Numbered from the stretch's first letter, positions 8,540-18,812 are shown. The stretch is 64,000 bases of DNA from Sorangiineae bacterium NIC37A_2 (GCA_002085155.1 NASX01000002.1:83992-147991), one strand, 5' to 3'. Notes: generated by a model from the letters alone, not told the origin. Numbers and translations: made by a program.

Positions 8540-8742
8540 ATGGCTAAGGTAGGTAACTCTCGAGCTTTCGTCACCGCTCGCGGGCGCGATCTGGCGAATT
8601 TTGGGCAGCGAGGGCTGCGCAGCTCACCTATTGAAGTGCGGAGTTTTCGTCCCATGCTGCTCTTCGTGCTCGGCCCCGACGCGGGGAGGCGAGCGTCGCT
8701 CCGGTCCCATGGCGGAAAGCACACAGGCTCGCCGGTCGAACT

Positions 8743-9198
8743 TCAGTAGCGAAGCTGAACGGGGACGACCTGCGTGCCCGCTTCGAAGCTTGCCTCGTCG
8801 AAGCTCGGGACGCGCAGCGGAGACAGCCTACTGAAGCCGAATCCCTCCTTGGGCAGGCCGAGCCAGTTCGTGTCCACGACGCCATTTTTGTTCTCGTCGT
8901 GGAAGACGGCCACCGCGTAACGTCCCCGGCTAAGTCCCGGGATTGTCACGGTGAGCTCTCCCGTGCGCGCGCGTACGGTTCGGTAAGTCTTGAACTTACC
9001 CGGAACCAGCCAACCGGAACGATCGTAAACAGCGACGAAAACGTTGCCCTGAGCGCTTCGAACCTTCGAGATCGCCAGGCGAGTCGACAGAGTTCCCTGG
9101 GGTTCGGCGGTCGCCTGCGACGCCGCCGTGAGCCAAAGGGCAGCTCCGAGCGCGGCCCCGAGCCGGAGAGTCCTCGACAATGGGAGGAAACGCGCCAT
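8743..9198 (-). CDS. DUF2141 secreted protein
   Basis: A 151-residue exported protein with an N-terminal signal peptide ending near TAASQATAEP. The mature part matches DUF2141: a beta-rich core with GNVFVAVYDRSGWLVPGK, then the family hallmark GRYAVAVFHDENKNGVVDTN and GLPKEGFGFS. The 'HDEN.NG..D.N' stretch resembles a calcium-binding turn. Function is unknown; members are periplasmic or surface proteins often beside lipoproteins. The start is ATG at 9198 and the upstream gap of about 100 bp to cmoB is AT-richer than its surroundings, so it probably holds its promoter. Confidence 0.88.
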   Translation of the reverse strand: MARFLPLSRTLRLGAALGAALWLTAASQATAEPQGTLSTRLAISKVRSAQGNVFVAVYDRSGWLVPGKFKTYRTVRARTGELTVTIPGLSRGRYAVAVFHDENKNGVVDTNWLGLPKEGFGFSRLSPLRVPSFDEASFEAGTQVVPVQLRY

Positions 9199-9303
9199 GA
9201 CTCTGATTGTAGCAGATTGTCTTTGTGCGCCAGGGTGGTGTCACTGAAACATGCGTAAGATGCGGAAATGATGGCGTAATGTCAGCTTACAAAGTTTTAC
9301 AAT

Positions 9304-10236
9304 TCAGCGGGGCTCGGCGACGGCGATGACCCGCTGCGGCGCGGGATACCCCTCGACCGTCTGTCCTTGAGCGTCGGGCGCCAGGGCGTCCACGAGAGAC
9401 GGGCCCGTCGCGAACACTGTGGCCCGCTGTTCCTCTGGAGTGGTCGGAACGAGAGGGCCGAGGTCCCGCAGGCGGAACCCTGAGCGCTCGAGCCAATGGA
9501 CGAGGGTGTTGGGCGTAGGGATGAACCATACATTGCGCATCCCTGCGTAGCGATCCTTCGGTGTGAGAGAGTGATGATTGTCACTCTCGAGAGCAAGGGT
9601 CTCGATCACAGCGAGCCCTTTCGATCGCAGACGCGCGCGAATGAGCGCGAGATGATCGAGCGGTGAGCGAACATGATAGAGAACCCCCATGGAAAACACC
9701 ACGTCTGCTCTCGGGAAACTCACGGGGAGCTCTTCGGCGCGCAGCGTAAAGAAGGTCGTGTTCTCGAGGGGATCGAGCGCTTGCAAAGCCATAAACTGGG
9801 CTGCGCTTCGTACGCTTTGTTCGACGGCAAAGACGCGCCGGGCGCGGGCCTTCTCGAATTGCCGCGCGTAGAAGCCATTGCCGGATCCGATATCGACAAC
9901 TGTGCGGCCCTCGAGAGGAACATCCATCTGAAGGACTCGGTCCCATTTCATGTGACAGTCCCACTCGGCATCGATCTTCACCCCGGCCACATCGAAGGGG
10001 CCTTTCTTCCAGGGGCCGAGCGCTTGCAGGGCATCCGTCAGTGCGCCTTGGTCACCCCGCTCCCTCGCTTGTCGTGCGGCTTCGATCGCAAGAAGGAATG
10101 TGTGGAGGTCCCCGTGGCGCATGATGCGTTCGAGAGAGCGGGCGGCGGCTTCGAACGCTGGGGCCCGTTCCGTTTCTGGCAGATCGGAGAGCAGCTCCTG
10201 ACCGAGGAGGGCGGCTGTGAGGGATTCGGCGGCCAT
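9304..10236 (-). CDS. cmoB: tRNA U34 carboxymethyltransferase CmoB
   Basis: CmoB transfers the carboxymethyl group of carboxy-SAM to 5-hydroxyuridine-34 of tRNA, giving cmo5U. The signature PWKKGPFDVAGVKIDAEW near the N-terminus contains the lysine matching E. coli K91. The SAM loop reads VVDIGSGNGFY, followed by VVFSMGVLYHVRSPLDHL and MRNVWFIPTP. The C-terminus TVEGYPAPQRV keeps the arginine matching E. coli R315. These residues read the carboxylate of the cofactor in the known enzyme. I chose ATG 10236 because a GAAGG precedes it; in-frame ATGs at 10278 and 10335 would add 14 or 33 residues. Its partner CmoA is at 48152-48904. Confidence 0.92.
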   Translation of the reverse strand: MAAESLTAALLGQELLSDLPETERAPAFEAAARSLERIMRHGDLHTFLLAIEAARQARERGDQGALTDALQALGPWKKGPFDVAGVKIDAEWDCHMKWDRVLQMDVPLEGRTVVDIGSGNGFYARQFEKARARRVFAVEQSVRSAAQFMALQALDPLENTTFFTLRAEELPVSFPRADVVFSMGVLYHVRSPLDHLALIRARLRSKGLAVIETLALESDNHHSLTPKDRYAGMRNVWFIPTPNTLVHWLERSGFRLRDLGPLVPTTPEEQRATVFATGPSLVDALAPDAQGQTVEGYPAPQRVIAVAEPR

Positions 10237-10458
10237 GTGGTTCGGACCTTCGGTCGAGGAGGCAGGGACTTGTGTCATGGGCGAGGGGAGCGCAAAGGAA
10301 GAGGGAGCCAAATTGCCACGAACTGGCGTGCACACGAACCGGGACGCGAAAAGGGAGGGAAGATGCGGGAGCCTCGAAGCGTAGGGCGCGCCTGGTGCGC
10401 GCGGGGGCCTGCTTGGCCACCCTCACGGGCGCCCCAGATTCCGTGATATCGAGGAGAA

Positions 10459-13400
10459 ATGGACCCGAAGCATGCGCGCGCCCGAGCCTGGACGCAGAGT
10501 TTTGGCCTCAGATCGTCCGTTTTCGCGAGCGCACTTCTGCTCGCCTGCGGCCAGAAGCAAAGTGAAGTCCCTCGCGTCAGCCCTTCGGGGGTCCTCGAGC
10601 TTCCGAACACCGCGGAAGGGACGCGACAGCCGATGCGGGTCGTGCATAGCGGCCCAGAGGGGCAGGCTCTGAGTCGCCCCACGGTTCAGATTTTATTCAG
10701 TCAACCGCTTCGCGAGCTCGACGCTGAGGTGCCGCTCCCGAGCGGTCTTTCGATTTCTCCGGATCCAGGCGGACACTTCGAATGGCTCGGGACGCGAGCG
10801 ATTGTCTACGTTCCGAACGAGGGGGAGCTCCCGCTCGCGACCCGTTTTCGCGTGAGGGTGCCGGCGGGCATCACGTCGGTGTTCGGCGACAAGACCCCGG
10901 AGGCTCACGAGTTCGAGTTCATGACGCCTCTGCCTGAGGTGATCGGTTCCTCACCGCGCTCGTACAACGTGGGCGAGGGCCGTCAGCAAGAGATTCGACT
11001 CACCTTCTCTCAGGCCGTCGATCCCGCACACATTGCCGAGTCTTTCCGGGTGACAGCTCAGGGCGAGCCTCAAGGGGTGCGAGCGCTCGCCGGGAGCAGT
11101 GACCACGAGGTCGTGTTTCGTCCCGTCACTCCTTGGCCCCTCGACGCGCGAGTCGAATATGCCCTTCTGCCAGGCTACCGCGGCAAGACAGGCGAGCTCG
11201 TCGCGACCCAGAGTTATTCCGAGTCGTTCAAAGTGTACGGCCCGCTGATCGCTCGCGTGGAGTGCGACCGGGATGATTTCGATCGCTGCCGCCCCGGAAG
11301 CTACATGAGCGTGAGCCTCTCGAACCCTGTCCCGGCGCTGCGTTTCTCGGAAGGCCTCTCGGCGGGGGACTATCGCCTGAACGTCGATCGCTCCTTTGGC
11401 CCCGAAGATCGGACCTATTCGCTCTACATGTCTCCGAAACTCGAGCCTGGCCAGAGCTTCGAGGTGAAACTGGCTCCCGGCCTGCGGGATGTCTACGGAC
11501 AACCACTCTCCTTCTTTGCTCACTCCAAGGTGGTCGTGGGCGACTATCGTCCGAGCGTGCAGATCGGCTTCTCCGGGAACTCGATCCCTGCGCGCGAAAA
11601 ATCGATCGCGGTCCTGTCGCAAAACGCGCCCTATACGCTCTTCTACGCGCCTCTCGACGAGAAAGCGGTGGCGGAGCTCGACGCTGGACGCAGTAGGCTC
11701 AGCCTTCTCGAGAAGAACCCCCGTGTCATCAAGAAGACGATTCCTCTGCGCACGAAGAACAAAGCGCAGTCTGAGGTGATCGATCTCGAAGCGTTGCTCT
11801 CGGCGAGCGGCGGGCGAGGGGCCTTTGCGGTGGGCGTTCGTTACAAGGACGAGCGAGGGAACGTGCGCGAGTCAGTTCGCTGGGCGCAGCGCACGGGGCT
11901 CGGGGTCACTGCGAAGCTCGGCCGGGGCCAGTCGCAGGTCTGGGTGACGGACCTCTTGAGCGGCGCGCCTGTCCAGGGCGCGACGATCTCCGTTGTCGGT
12001 GGTCCCCAAGCTGTGGCTCACACGGACCCGCGGGGGCTCGCGTCCCTTCCTCCTGGCACCTGGGTGAGCTCCGCCTCGCAGAGGGAAGCGGCACGTTGGG
12101 TGCGCGTCGAGCACGGGGCGGACGTCGTCCTGCGCTCGAGTCACGAGACGGTGGAAGGCTATTTCCTTCCTGTCGCGACGGACTTCGAAGGAGAGAGGCA
12201 CGATCGAGTCTTCCTGTTCCCCGAGCGCGAGATCTTGCGCCCGGGAGATGCCTTCTGGGTCAAAGGCTACGTGCGCCAGACGGGCGCGGAGGTGAGCAGT
12301 CCGCGAGCCGGGGCGCCATTCAAGGTGGTCCTGATGAGCCCCGAAGGAACGGAGATTCAGGCCCTCGACGTGCGCACGAACGAGTTCGGCGCGCTCTCGA
12401 CGCGGCTGCAGATCCCGCTCTCGGCGCCCCTCGGCTATTTCCAGGTTGCGCTGCGCGAAGGAAAAAAGCTCCTTGGTCAGGCGGGCGTGCAGGTCGCGGA
12501 GTACGTGCCCGCTGAGTTCAAGACGAGCGTCACGCCGAAGGCCCATGAGCTCACCCGAGGAGATACCGGGAAGGTCGAGGTGTCCGCCTCCTACCTCTAC
12601 GGGGCACCGATGGCTGATGCTCGGACCCACGTGACGGTCTTCCGTTATCCGGCGTTCTATTCACCGCCCGGCCGCGACGCGTTGGTGACGAGCGACAGCG
12701 ACTACCAGAGCCTGAGCGACCGAATTTACCAGTCTCCTTACATGACCGATCTGGACGTCAGCCTCTCGGAGGAAGGGCGTTACGAAATCGAGCTTCCACT
12801 CAAGCTCGAGAACATGGTCGGACCTGAGCGGATCGAGACCGAAGCCGAGGTCGTCGATTTGTCGAACCGAGCCCAGTCGGCGCGCGGCGCATTCCTCGTG
12901 CATCCGGCGTCCTACTACCTGGGGCTCGAGCGACCTGAGAGTTACTTCGTCGACAGCGGAGCCAGCGTGACGCCCAAGCTTCTCGCTCTCACCCCCAAGG
13001 CAGAGGTTGTCAGCGGTCGCAGCGCTGAGCTCACGCTCTATCGGATCAGATACGCGGAGGTCACTCGGAAGGGCAGCGACGGCGAGCCCTACTCGATCAC
13101 CGAGCGCGTGCAGGAAAAGGTCGGGAGCTGCGCGGTGCGGACGGAAACTGCCGCGCGGGGCTGCGCTCTGACGACCAAATATCCCGGACTCCACGTCGTC
13201 CGCGCCACGAGCAGCGACGAGCGCGGTCGCCCGGTGGCGGCTTCTTATTCCTTCTACGCTGTCGGCAGCGGCGCGGCGGGCTTTGCTCACTCGAGCCACA
13301 GCCAGGAGGTTGAGCTACAGCTGGACCGCGAGACCTACCGCGTGGGTGATACCGCGAAGGTCTTGATCAAGTCTCCGTTCAAGAAGGCCCGCGCTTGGGT

Positions 13401-16032
13401 CACGATTGAGCGGGAGGACGCCATGGAGTCTTTCATCGTCGATGCGTCCGGGTCGACGCCGACCTTTTCTTTCCAGGTGAAGGATCGTCTCCGGCCGAAC
13501 GCTCACGTGGGCGTTGTGCTCATCGAAGACCGAGCCCAGGCGCCTTACACGGCGAAGCTCCTCGGGGACTCCTATCGGATCGGATACGTGGAGCTTCGGG
13601 TCGACCCCGAGGAACAGCGCCTCGCCGTCGACGTCCGGCCTGATCGGGAAAGTTATCGTCCTGCCGATCAGGTGACCCTCGATTTCACGGTCAAGGACGC
13701 GAAGAACCGCCCGGTCGCGGCAGAGGTCAGTGTCTTTGTCGTGGATGAAGGCGTGCTGCTTCTGAGCGGCCAAGGCCTTCCGGATCCGCTGAGCGTCTTT
13801 ACGGCTCCCGAGCCCCTGCGCGTTGAGACTCTCGAAGGGCGAAGGTGGCTCGCGCACTTGTTCGGGTTCGACCCGGCGGACTACTCCGCGAAGGGCGATC
13901 CGGGAGGTGGCGGAGAAGATGGGCGTTCGAACTTCCTCACCACCGCTTACTTCAACCCGAGCCTCGTGACGGATTCCTCTGGGCGCGCTCGCGCCACCTT
14001 TACGCTCCCGGACAACGTCGGACAATTCCGCGTCACCGCCATCGCGGTGAGCCGGGCCGATCAGTACGGGAGCGGGCGCGGCGACTTGATCGTCAACCAA
14101 GAGCTCATGGTTCGGCCGCAGCTCCCACGGTTCGTTCGCGCGGGCGACGAGTTCTCGGCCAGCGCCCAGATCAGTTCTTTGGCGAAGGACGCGCTGGACG
14201 TGAAGGTCTCTCTCGAGACGAAAGGCGCAGAGAAACAGGCGGGCGGATCGAAGATGGCTCGCGTTCTAGCGGGCAAGACGGCGCGCGTCGATTTCCCAGT
14301 GATCGCAGGTTCCGTCGGTGAACTCGCCTTCGACTTCCAAGGTCAAGCGCAGGCGCTCAAAGACCGAGTGCGTCTCACCCGCCCCATCCGGGCTCCGTCT
14401 GTCTTCGAGGCGGTCGCCGCCTACGGTAACACCGAGGATGCAGCCGCGGAGCGCCTTGGATCTTTGAGTCAGGTTCGGCCGGATGTGGGTGAACTGACGG
14501 TGACGCTCTCCTCGACGGCCCTCGCGGGTCTTCGGTCGAGCTACGAGGCGCTCATCGACTATCCCTATTTCTGTACGGAGCAGCTCACGAGCCAAATTTT
14601 GCCGCTCCTTGCGCTTCAAGATCTCGAGACACGGCTCGACTTGCCGGCTCCGAAAGATCGAAAGACCCGGATCGGCAAGGCTGTTCAACAGATCTTGAAG
14701 CGGGAGCACGGAAACGGCAGCTTCGGCATGTGGTCCGACTCGACGCGGAGCGATCCGTTTGTGAGTGCTTACGCGTATCTCGGGCTCGATCTCGCCAAGA
14801 AGAAGGGCTACTTCGTGCCCGAGGGGGTCTTGGACCGGGCTGAGCGCTACCTCGCTCGGGTCGCGAACGGAAAAGATTCGGTCTCTCTCTCGGAGAGCGT
14901 CTTCGCGAACTTTGTTCTGACGCGCACCGGGCGCGGCGACGCCGCACGCCTCAACTCACTGTATGAGAAGCGCGAGACGATGAGCATTTCGGAGCGGGCG
15001 CTCTTGCTCTGGGCAGCGGCTCAGGCGGGTCAGAAGGCGCTGGTTTCGCCGCTCGAAAAGACGGTCGAGGCAGCGCTCGTTCCTCGTGGGGCGCGGACGG
15101 AGCTCTCCTTGGGGCCTGGGGCTTTTGAGGCTTCTCCCTTCGCTTCGCCCACCCGGACGCAAGCGTTTGTTCTCGGGGCTCTGGTCGCGGCCAACCCGAA
15201 ACACCCACTGGTCCCGGGGCTTGTCTTGTCGCTCCTCGATCAGCGAAAGAACGGCGCCTTTGGGAGCACTCAAGAGTCAGCTTTTGCTCTGCTCTCGCTC
15301 GCGGATTTCCAGCGCAAGTCAGAGCCAGAGCCAGCGCGCTTTGACGCTCGCTTATTCGCGGGGGAGCGCGAGGTGTTCCGTCGCGCCTTCCATGTGGGCA
15401 CTTCGCAGAGCGTGACCGCGACCTTCCCGATGAAAGATCTGCTCGCGGGGTCCGATCTCGTGTTCGCCAAGAGCGGTCAAGGAAACCTCTACTACGAGAC
15501 GCGCCTCCGCTACGCGCGGGCGGACCTTCCGAGGTCGCCGAGCGAAGCGGGATTTGCTGTCGAGAAGAAGATGCGCCCGATTTCGCGGCAGGAGCTCTTG
15601 AGTCCCGGGAGCCTCCGGTCTGAGGGGCGATCGTCTTTGACCACGTTCCAAGAAGGAGACCTCGTGCTCGTCGAGGTGATCGTTCTGGCGCCCGATGAGC
15701 GTCGCTTCGTGGTGATCGACGATCCGCTGCCGGCTGGGTTCGAGGCGATCGACTTCTCGCTCGCCACGTCGAGCTCTCACCTCGCCGAGCGAGGCCTGTG
15801 GCAGGATGGCTTCTCGAGCGCTTGGTATCGTCGGGAGCTCCGCGACGAACAGGTGTTGCATTTCGTCGACGAGATGCCGGCTGGTCTCTACCGGTATGCA
15901 TATCTCGCGCGCGCTACGAGCTCGGGAAGCTTCGTCGTTCCCCCGACGAGCGCGAAGGAGATGTACCAGGAAGAGGTGTTCGGACGGACGGCTGCGACCA
16001 AGGTGAAGATCGCTCCGGCCGAGGCGCGTTAA
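10459..16032 (+). CDS. Bacterial alpha-2-macroglobulin lipoprotein
   Basis: A very large (1857-residue) periplasmic protease trap. The signal peptide ends in the lipobox LLAC with lipidated C30. The long MG-domain region contains a bait-like segment and the A2M middle domain (FLTTAYFNPSLVTDSSGRA, TFTLPDNVGQFRVTA). The intramolecular thioester is intact as C-T-E-Q at residues 1372-1375 in YPYFCTEQL. A helical TED domain and receptor-binding-like beta domains follow. Bacterial A2M is thought to snare foreign proteases that reach the periplasm when the wall is breached. It is followed after 3 bp by pbpC, the typical partner that repairs peptidoglycan. The ATG at 10459 has a GAGGAGA site 3 nt upstream. 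Confidence 0.96.
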   Translation: MDPKHARARAWTQSFGLRSSVFASALLLACGQKQSEVPRVSPSGVLELPNTAEGTRQPMRVVHSGPEGQALSRPTVQILFSQPLRELDAEVPLPSGLSISPDPGGHFEWLGTRAIVYVPNEGELPLATRFRVRVPAGITSVFGDKTPEAHEFEFMTPLPEVIGSSPRSYNVGEGRQQEIRLTFSQAVDPAHIAESFRVTAQGEPQGVRALAGSSDHEVVFRPVTPWPLDARVEYALLPGYRGKTGELVATQSYSESFKVYGPLIARVECDRDDFDRCRPGSYMSVSLSNPVPALRFSEGLSAGDYRLNVDRSFGPEDRTYSLYMSPKLEPGQSFEVKLAPGLRDVYGQPLSFFAHSKVVVGDYRPSVQIGFSGNSIPAREKSIAVLSQNAPYTLFYAPLDEKAVAELDAGRSRLSLLEKNPRVIKKTIPLRTKNKAQSEVIDLEALLSASGGRGAFAVGVRYKDERGNVRESVRWAQRTGLGVTAKLGRGQSQVWVTDLLSGAPVQGATISVVGGPQAVAHTDPRGLASLPPGTWVSSASQREAARWVRVEHGADVVLRSSHETVEGYFLPVATDFEGERHDRVFLFPEREILRPGDAFWVKGYVRQTGAEVSSPRAGAPFKVVLMSPEGTEIQALDVRTNEFGALSTRLQIPLSAPLGYFQVALREGKKLLGQAGVQVAEYVPAEFKTSVTPKAHELTRGDTGKVEVSASYLYGAPMADARTHVTVFRYPAFYSPPGRDALVTSDSDYQSLSDRIYQSPYMTDLDVSLSEEGRYEIELPLKLENMVGPERIETEAEVVDLSNRAQSARGAFLVHPASYYLGLERPESYFVDSGASVTPKLLALTPKAEVVSGRSAELTLYRIRYAEVTRKGSDGEPYSITERVQEKVGSCAVRTETAARGCALTTKYPGLHVVRATSSDERGRPVAASYSFYAVGSGAAGFAHSSHSQEVELQLDRETYRVGDTAKVLIKSPFKKARAWVTIEREDAMESFIVDASGSTPTFSFQVKDRLRPNAHVGVVLIEDRAQAPYTAKLLGDSYRIGYVELRVDPEEQRLAVDVRPDRESYRPADQVTLDFTVKDAKNRPVAAEVSVFVVDEGVLLLSGQGLPDPLSVFTAPEPLRVETLEGRRWLAHLFGFDPADYSAKGDPGGGGEDGRSNFLTTAYFNPSLVTDSSGRARATFTLPDNVGQFRVTAIAVSRADQYGSGRGDLIVNQELMVRPQLPRFVRAGDEFSASAQISSLAKDALDVKVSLETKGAEKQAGGSKMARVLAGKTARVDFPVIAGSVGELAFDFQGQAQALKDRVRLTRPIRAPSVFEAVAAYGNTEDAAAERLGSLSQVRPDVGELTVTLSSTALAGLRSSYEALIDYPYFCTEQLTSQILPLLALQDLETRLDLPAPKDRKTRIGKAVQQILKREHGNGSFGMWSDSTRSDPFVSAYAYLGLDLAKKKGYFVPEGVLDRAERYLARVANGKDSVSLSESVFANFVLTRTGRGDAARLNSLYEKRETMSISERALLLWAAAQAGQKALVSPLEKTVEAALVPRGARTELSLGPGAFEASPFASPTRTQAFVLGALVAANPKHPLVPGLVLSLLDQRKNGAFGSTQESAFALLSLADFQRKSEPEPARFDARLFAGEREVFRRAFHVGTSQSVTATFPMKDLLAGSDLVFAKSGQGNLYYETRLRYARADLPRSPSEAGFAVEKKMRPISRQELLSPGSLRSEGRSSLTTFQEGDLVLVEVIVLAPDERRFVVIDDPLPAGFEAIDFSLATSSSHLAERGLWQDGFSSAWYRRELRDEQVLHFVDEMPAGLYRYAYLARATSSGSFVVPPTSAKEMYQEEVFGRTAATKVKIAPAEAR

Positions 16033-16035
16033 AAG

Positions 16036-18132
16036 GTGAGCTGGCTTTCGGACGCTACTCGGCGGCGGCTTCGGCTCGCCGCCATCGGCCTCTTGGGCTT
16101 GGCCCTGGCCCTCGGGATTGGTCTTCTGCTGACGAAAGTGCCGAGCCAGCTCGAAGAGCGCACGGGGGCTTCGGCTCGCGTTTACGATCGGAATGGGCTC
16201 TTGCTCGCGCGCACGCGCGGGAGCGGTGGAGATTGGTATCTCCCTCTCGAGTTCGAGGAGTTCGGTCCCCACGTCGCGTCCGCGCTGTTGGCCGCGGAAG
16301 ACGCGCGGTTCTGGAGTCACCCGGGGGTCGATCCTCTCGCGATCACACGGGCCTTGGGGCAAGCCCTCACCACGGGCCGGATCGTCTCTGGGGCGAGCAC
16401 GATCACGCAGCAGCTCGTGCGCACCACATTGCCTCCACTTCCGCCTTGGGTGCGCAAAGTCGTCGAGGCTTGGCTGAGCCTTCGGGTGGAGCTCTCTCTC
16501 TCGAAACAGCAGATCCTCGAGCTCTACGCCAATCGCGTGCATTTTGGCCCGCAGGTTCTCGGGCTGCGGGCGGCGGCGGAGCGTTACTTCGGCAAGGAGC
16601 CGAGTGAGCTCGATCTGTCTGAAGCCGCGACGCTTGCTGGGCTCGTGCGCGGACCGAGTTTGTACGATCTTGAGCGACGTCCCGAGCTGGCTCGGCGTCG
16701 TCGAGATCGGGTGCTCGAGCGAATGCAAAGGCGCGGCTTCATATCGGAAGACGCTCTCGGGCGAGCCCGCCTCACACCTATCTCACTCAAGGGATACGGA
16801 CCAATGCTGGGCGCGGAGCACTGGGTCCGCTTCGTCAGACGCAAGATTCCGGGTCAGGAGGTCCTTCACACGACTTTGGACCTGCCCTTGCAGAGGGAGC
16901 TCGAACGCCTCGCGCTCGGACATAGAAAACGGCTCGAGAATTATCAGGCGAGCGCGCTCGCGGTGATTGTCTTGGATCTCGAGACGATGGATGTGCTCGG
17001 ATACGTGGGGTCTCCGGATTTTCAGGACGAAGCCTCCCAGGGCCAAAATGACGGGGTGCGCGCCCTTCGGCAACCGGGTTCGACCCTGAAGCCTTTTTTC
17101 TATGCGGCGGCGGTGGACCTTCTGGGCATGAACGAGGACACGCAGCTCTCCGACGAGGCTGAGTCCTTCGCGGCGGTCGGCGGACACTTCATGCCCGTCA
17201 ACTATGATCGCCGCTTTCGCGGCAAGGTGAGCCTGCGCCGAGCGCTCTCGAACTCGCTGAATGTTCCAGCGGTGGGGGTTCTGGAGCGGGTGGGGCTCGA
17301 GAGAAGCCTCGAGTTCCTCCATCGCTTTGGCTTCGCCTCTCTGGATCAGCCGGCGACAGTTTACGGCCCTGCGCTCGCGCTCGGTGCGGGAGAGGTGACG
17401 CTGCTCGAGCTCATTGAAGGTTATGCGGCGCTTCCGAATGAAGGAGTTTTTCGAAGAGCCCGCTTTGACAAGGACGGGCCCGTGGAGCCTTCGAGTCGCG
17501 CCTGTTCGCCCCACGCTGCGGACTTGATCACGCGGGTTCTGAGCGATCCTGCGTCGCGCCGAGAGGCATTTGGGGCGACGCAGAATTTTGAGTTTCCTTT
17601 TCAAGTTGCGGTCAAGACGGGGACCTCAACGGGTTTTCGCGATGCCTGGGTCGTGGGCTACAGCCACTCGGTCGCCGTTGCCGTTTGGGTCGGCAACTTT
17701 GATGGACGACCCATGCAAAGGGGCACCGGCGCGGGCAGCGCGGGGCCGCTGTTCCATGACGTGATGATCAGGAGTGAGGCCCGCGCGCTCGAACTCTGGC
17801 CGAAGCGAGCGGGGAGACGGGAGCGATGGGGGTCGGCGTTTCAAGGCGCACCCGCGGAGGCGGGGGCTGCTTCTCCCCACGCGGTCATGCCACGCATCAT
17901 CTTCCCGAAGACAGGGATGCGGTTCACCCACGCTCCTCGCTCGACCGCTCCGGAACTTGTGTTGCGCGCCGCCGATCTGGGACCAGGGGGGTACTTCTTG
18001 GTGGGGACACGACGCCTCGAAGCGGGCCCGGAGGGGACCGCCGTGCTCGCGGCGGAGCCAGGAGAGCTCTCGATTGTCGCGGTGCGAGCAGACGGGACGC
18101 GATCGGAGAGCGTCTACGTCACCTTTGAGTGA
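16036..18132 (+). CDS. pbpC: Penicillin-binding protein 1C
   Basis: A bifunctional class A PBP of 698 residues. An N-terminal membrane anchor (about 12-32) is followed by the GT51 glycosyltransferase (AAEDARFWSHPGVDP, then GASTITQQLVR). The transpeptidase has S349-x-x-K352 (GSTLKPFFYA), an S407-L-N409 motif and K527-T-G (VAVKTGTSTG). The last 100 residues resemble the BiPBP_C domain that identifies PBP1C. The start is GTG at 16036, only 3 bp behind the A2M stop, so the two are cotranscribed and probably coupled. The A2M-PBP1C pairing is widely conserved and is read as an envelope defence-and-repair unit. Confidence 0.95.
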   Translation: MSWLSDATRRRLRLAAIGLLGLALALGIGLLLTKVPSQLEERTGASARVYDRNGLLLARTRGSGGDWYLPLEFEEFGPHVASALLAAEDARFWSHPGVDPLAITRALGQALTTGRIVSGASTITQQLVRTTLPPLPPWVRKVVEAWLSLRVELSLSKQQILELYANRVHFGPQVLGLRAAAERYFGKEPSELDLSEAATLAGLVRGPSLYDLERRPELARRRRDRVLERMQRRGFISEDALGRARLTPISLKGYGPMLGAEHWVRFVRRKIPGQEVLHTTLDLPLQRELERLALGHRKRLENYQASALAVIVLDLETMDVLGYVGSPDFQDEASQGQNDGVRALRQPGSTLKPFFYAAAVDLLGMNEDTQLSDEAESFAAVGGHFMPVNYDRRFRGKVSLRRALSNSLNVPAVGVLERVGLERSLEFLHRFGFASLDQPATVYGPALALGAGEVTLLELIEGYAALPNEGVFRRARFDKDGPVEPSSRACSPHAADLITRVLSDPASRREAFGATQNFEFPFQVAVKTGTSTGFRDAWVVGYSHSVAVAVWVGNFDGRPMQRGTGAGSAGPLFHDVMIRSEARALELWPKRAGRRERWGSAFQGAPAEAGAASPHAVMPRIIFPKTGMRFTHAPRSTAPELVLRAADLGPGGYFLVGTRRLEAGPEGTAVLAAEPGELSIVAVRADGTRSESVYVTFE

Positions 18133-18200
18133 TCGAAATCGACGAAAGGCGGCCCACGCATTTTGCATGAGGTGGGGGGCGTTGTGTACGATGCAGCGCC

Positions 18201-18812
18201 TTGGGAGAGATTGACAGCGAGGAGCCGCCTGTTTCGGAAGCCGGTGAGGAGGAGCAGGGAGCTCCCGACTATATCGGTGCATTTCTTGCGCTCTCTCGGC
18301 GCGCCAAGATCAGAGTGCTGATCCCGGTGAGTTTCGTCTTGTGGCACGTGGCCGTGGTGCTTCTTTGGGGAGCGGGAGAGCGAGTGCGCGAAGTGGTCCG
18401 GCCGGTGGTCGGTTTCTACGCTGGCGGCCTGAAGCTCGCCGGCACCTGGGGCATGTTTTCGTCACCATCCCGGATGCACGTGACCTTCGTCTACGGCGTC
18501 AAGGAGGACGGCCAAAGGATCATGATTTCCCCCGATCCGGAGTCGACCTTATACCAGTCGCTGGTCGATATGCGTGAGCGGAAGATGAGGACACGTCTCG
18601 ACGACGAAGGACAACGGAACGCTTGGGGGAATCGATATCTCGATTCGTTCTGTCAGCGTCCGGACGGGAGCTGGTTCCAGCGAGTCGAGCTGGAGTCCGC
18701 AGAACATGACGAACAGCGTCGCTGGGGGACGCGGAAGGTCGTCTTGAGCCGACCTTGTTTCTTTGCTCACAAAAAAGCCCAAGAGGCGAAGCAGAAGGAG
18801 CAATCCCCGTGA
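18201..18812 (+). CDS. Small membrane-anchored protein paired with HTTM protein
   Basis: A 203-residue protein I cannot assign to a named family. An acidic N-terminus (about 1-25) is followed by a basic patch and one hydrophobic helix (about 38-58, IPVSFVLWHVAVVLLWGAG). A soluble domain rich in aromatic and charged residues follows (TWGMFSSPSRMHVTFVYGV, NRYLDSFCQRP), ending in a lysine-rich tail. The only possible start in the frame is TTG at 18201, because the frame closes at 18168. The stop overlaps the GTG of the next gene (GTGA), and the AAGGAG for that gene lies inside this one. The pair is therefore translationally coupled, implying that the two proteins work together. Confidence 0.75.
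   Translation: MGEIDSEEPPVSEAGEEEQGAPDYIGAFLALSRRAKIRVLIPVSFVLWHVAVVLLWGAGERVREVVRPVVGFYAGGLKLAGTWGMFSSPSRMHVTFVYGVKEDGQRIMISPDPESTLYQSLVDMRERKMRTRLDDEGQRNAWGNRYLDSFCQRPDGSWFQRVELESAEHDEQRRWGTRKVVLSRPCFFAHKKAQEAKQKEQSP

Noticed and set aside
9237-9303. A gene or riboswitch in the AT-richer gap before cmoB
   Set aside because: The stretch is too short, lacks a reading frame, and shows no conserved stem pattern; it is best read as the promoter region of the DUF2141 gene.
15352-16728. 458-codon open frame on the minus strand
   Set aside because: Antisense to the end of the A2M gene and the start of pbpC, both certain. Low-complexity Arg/Glu composition typical of a shadow frame.
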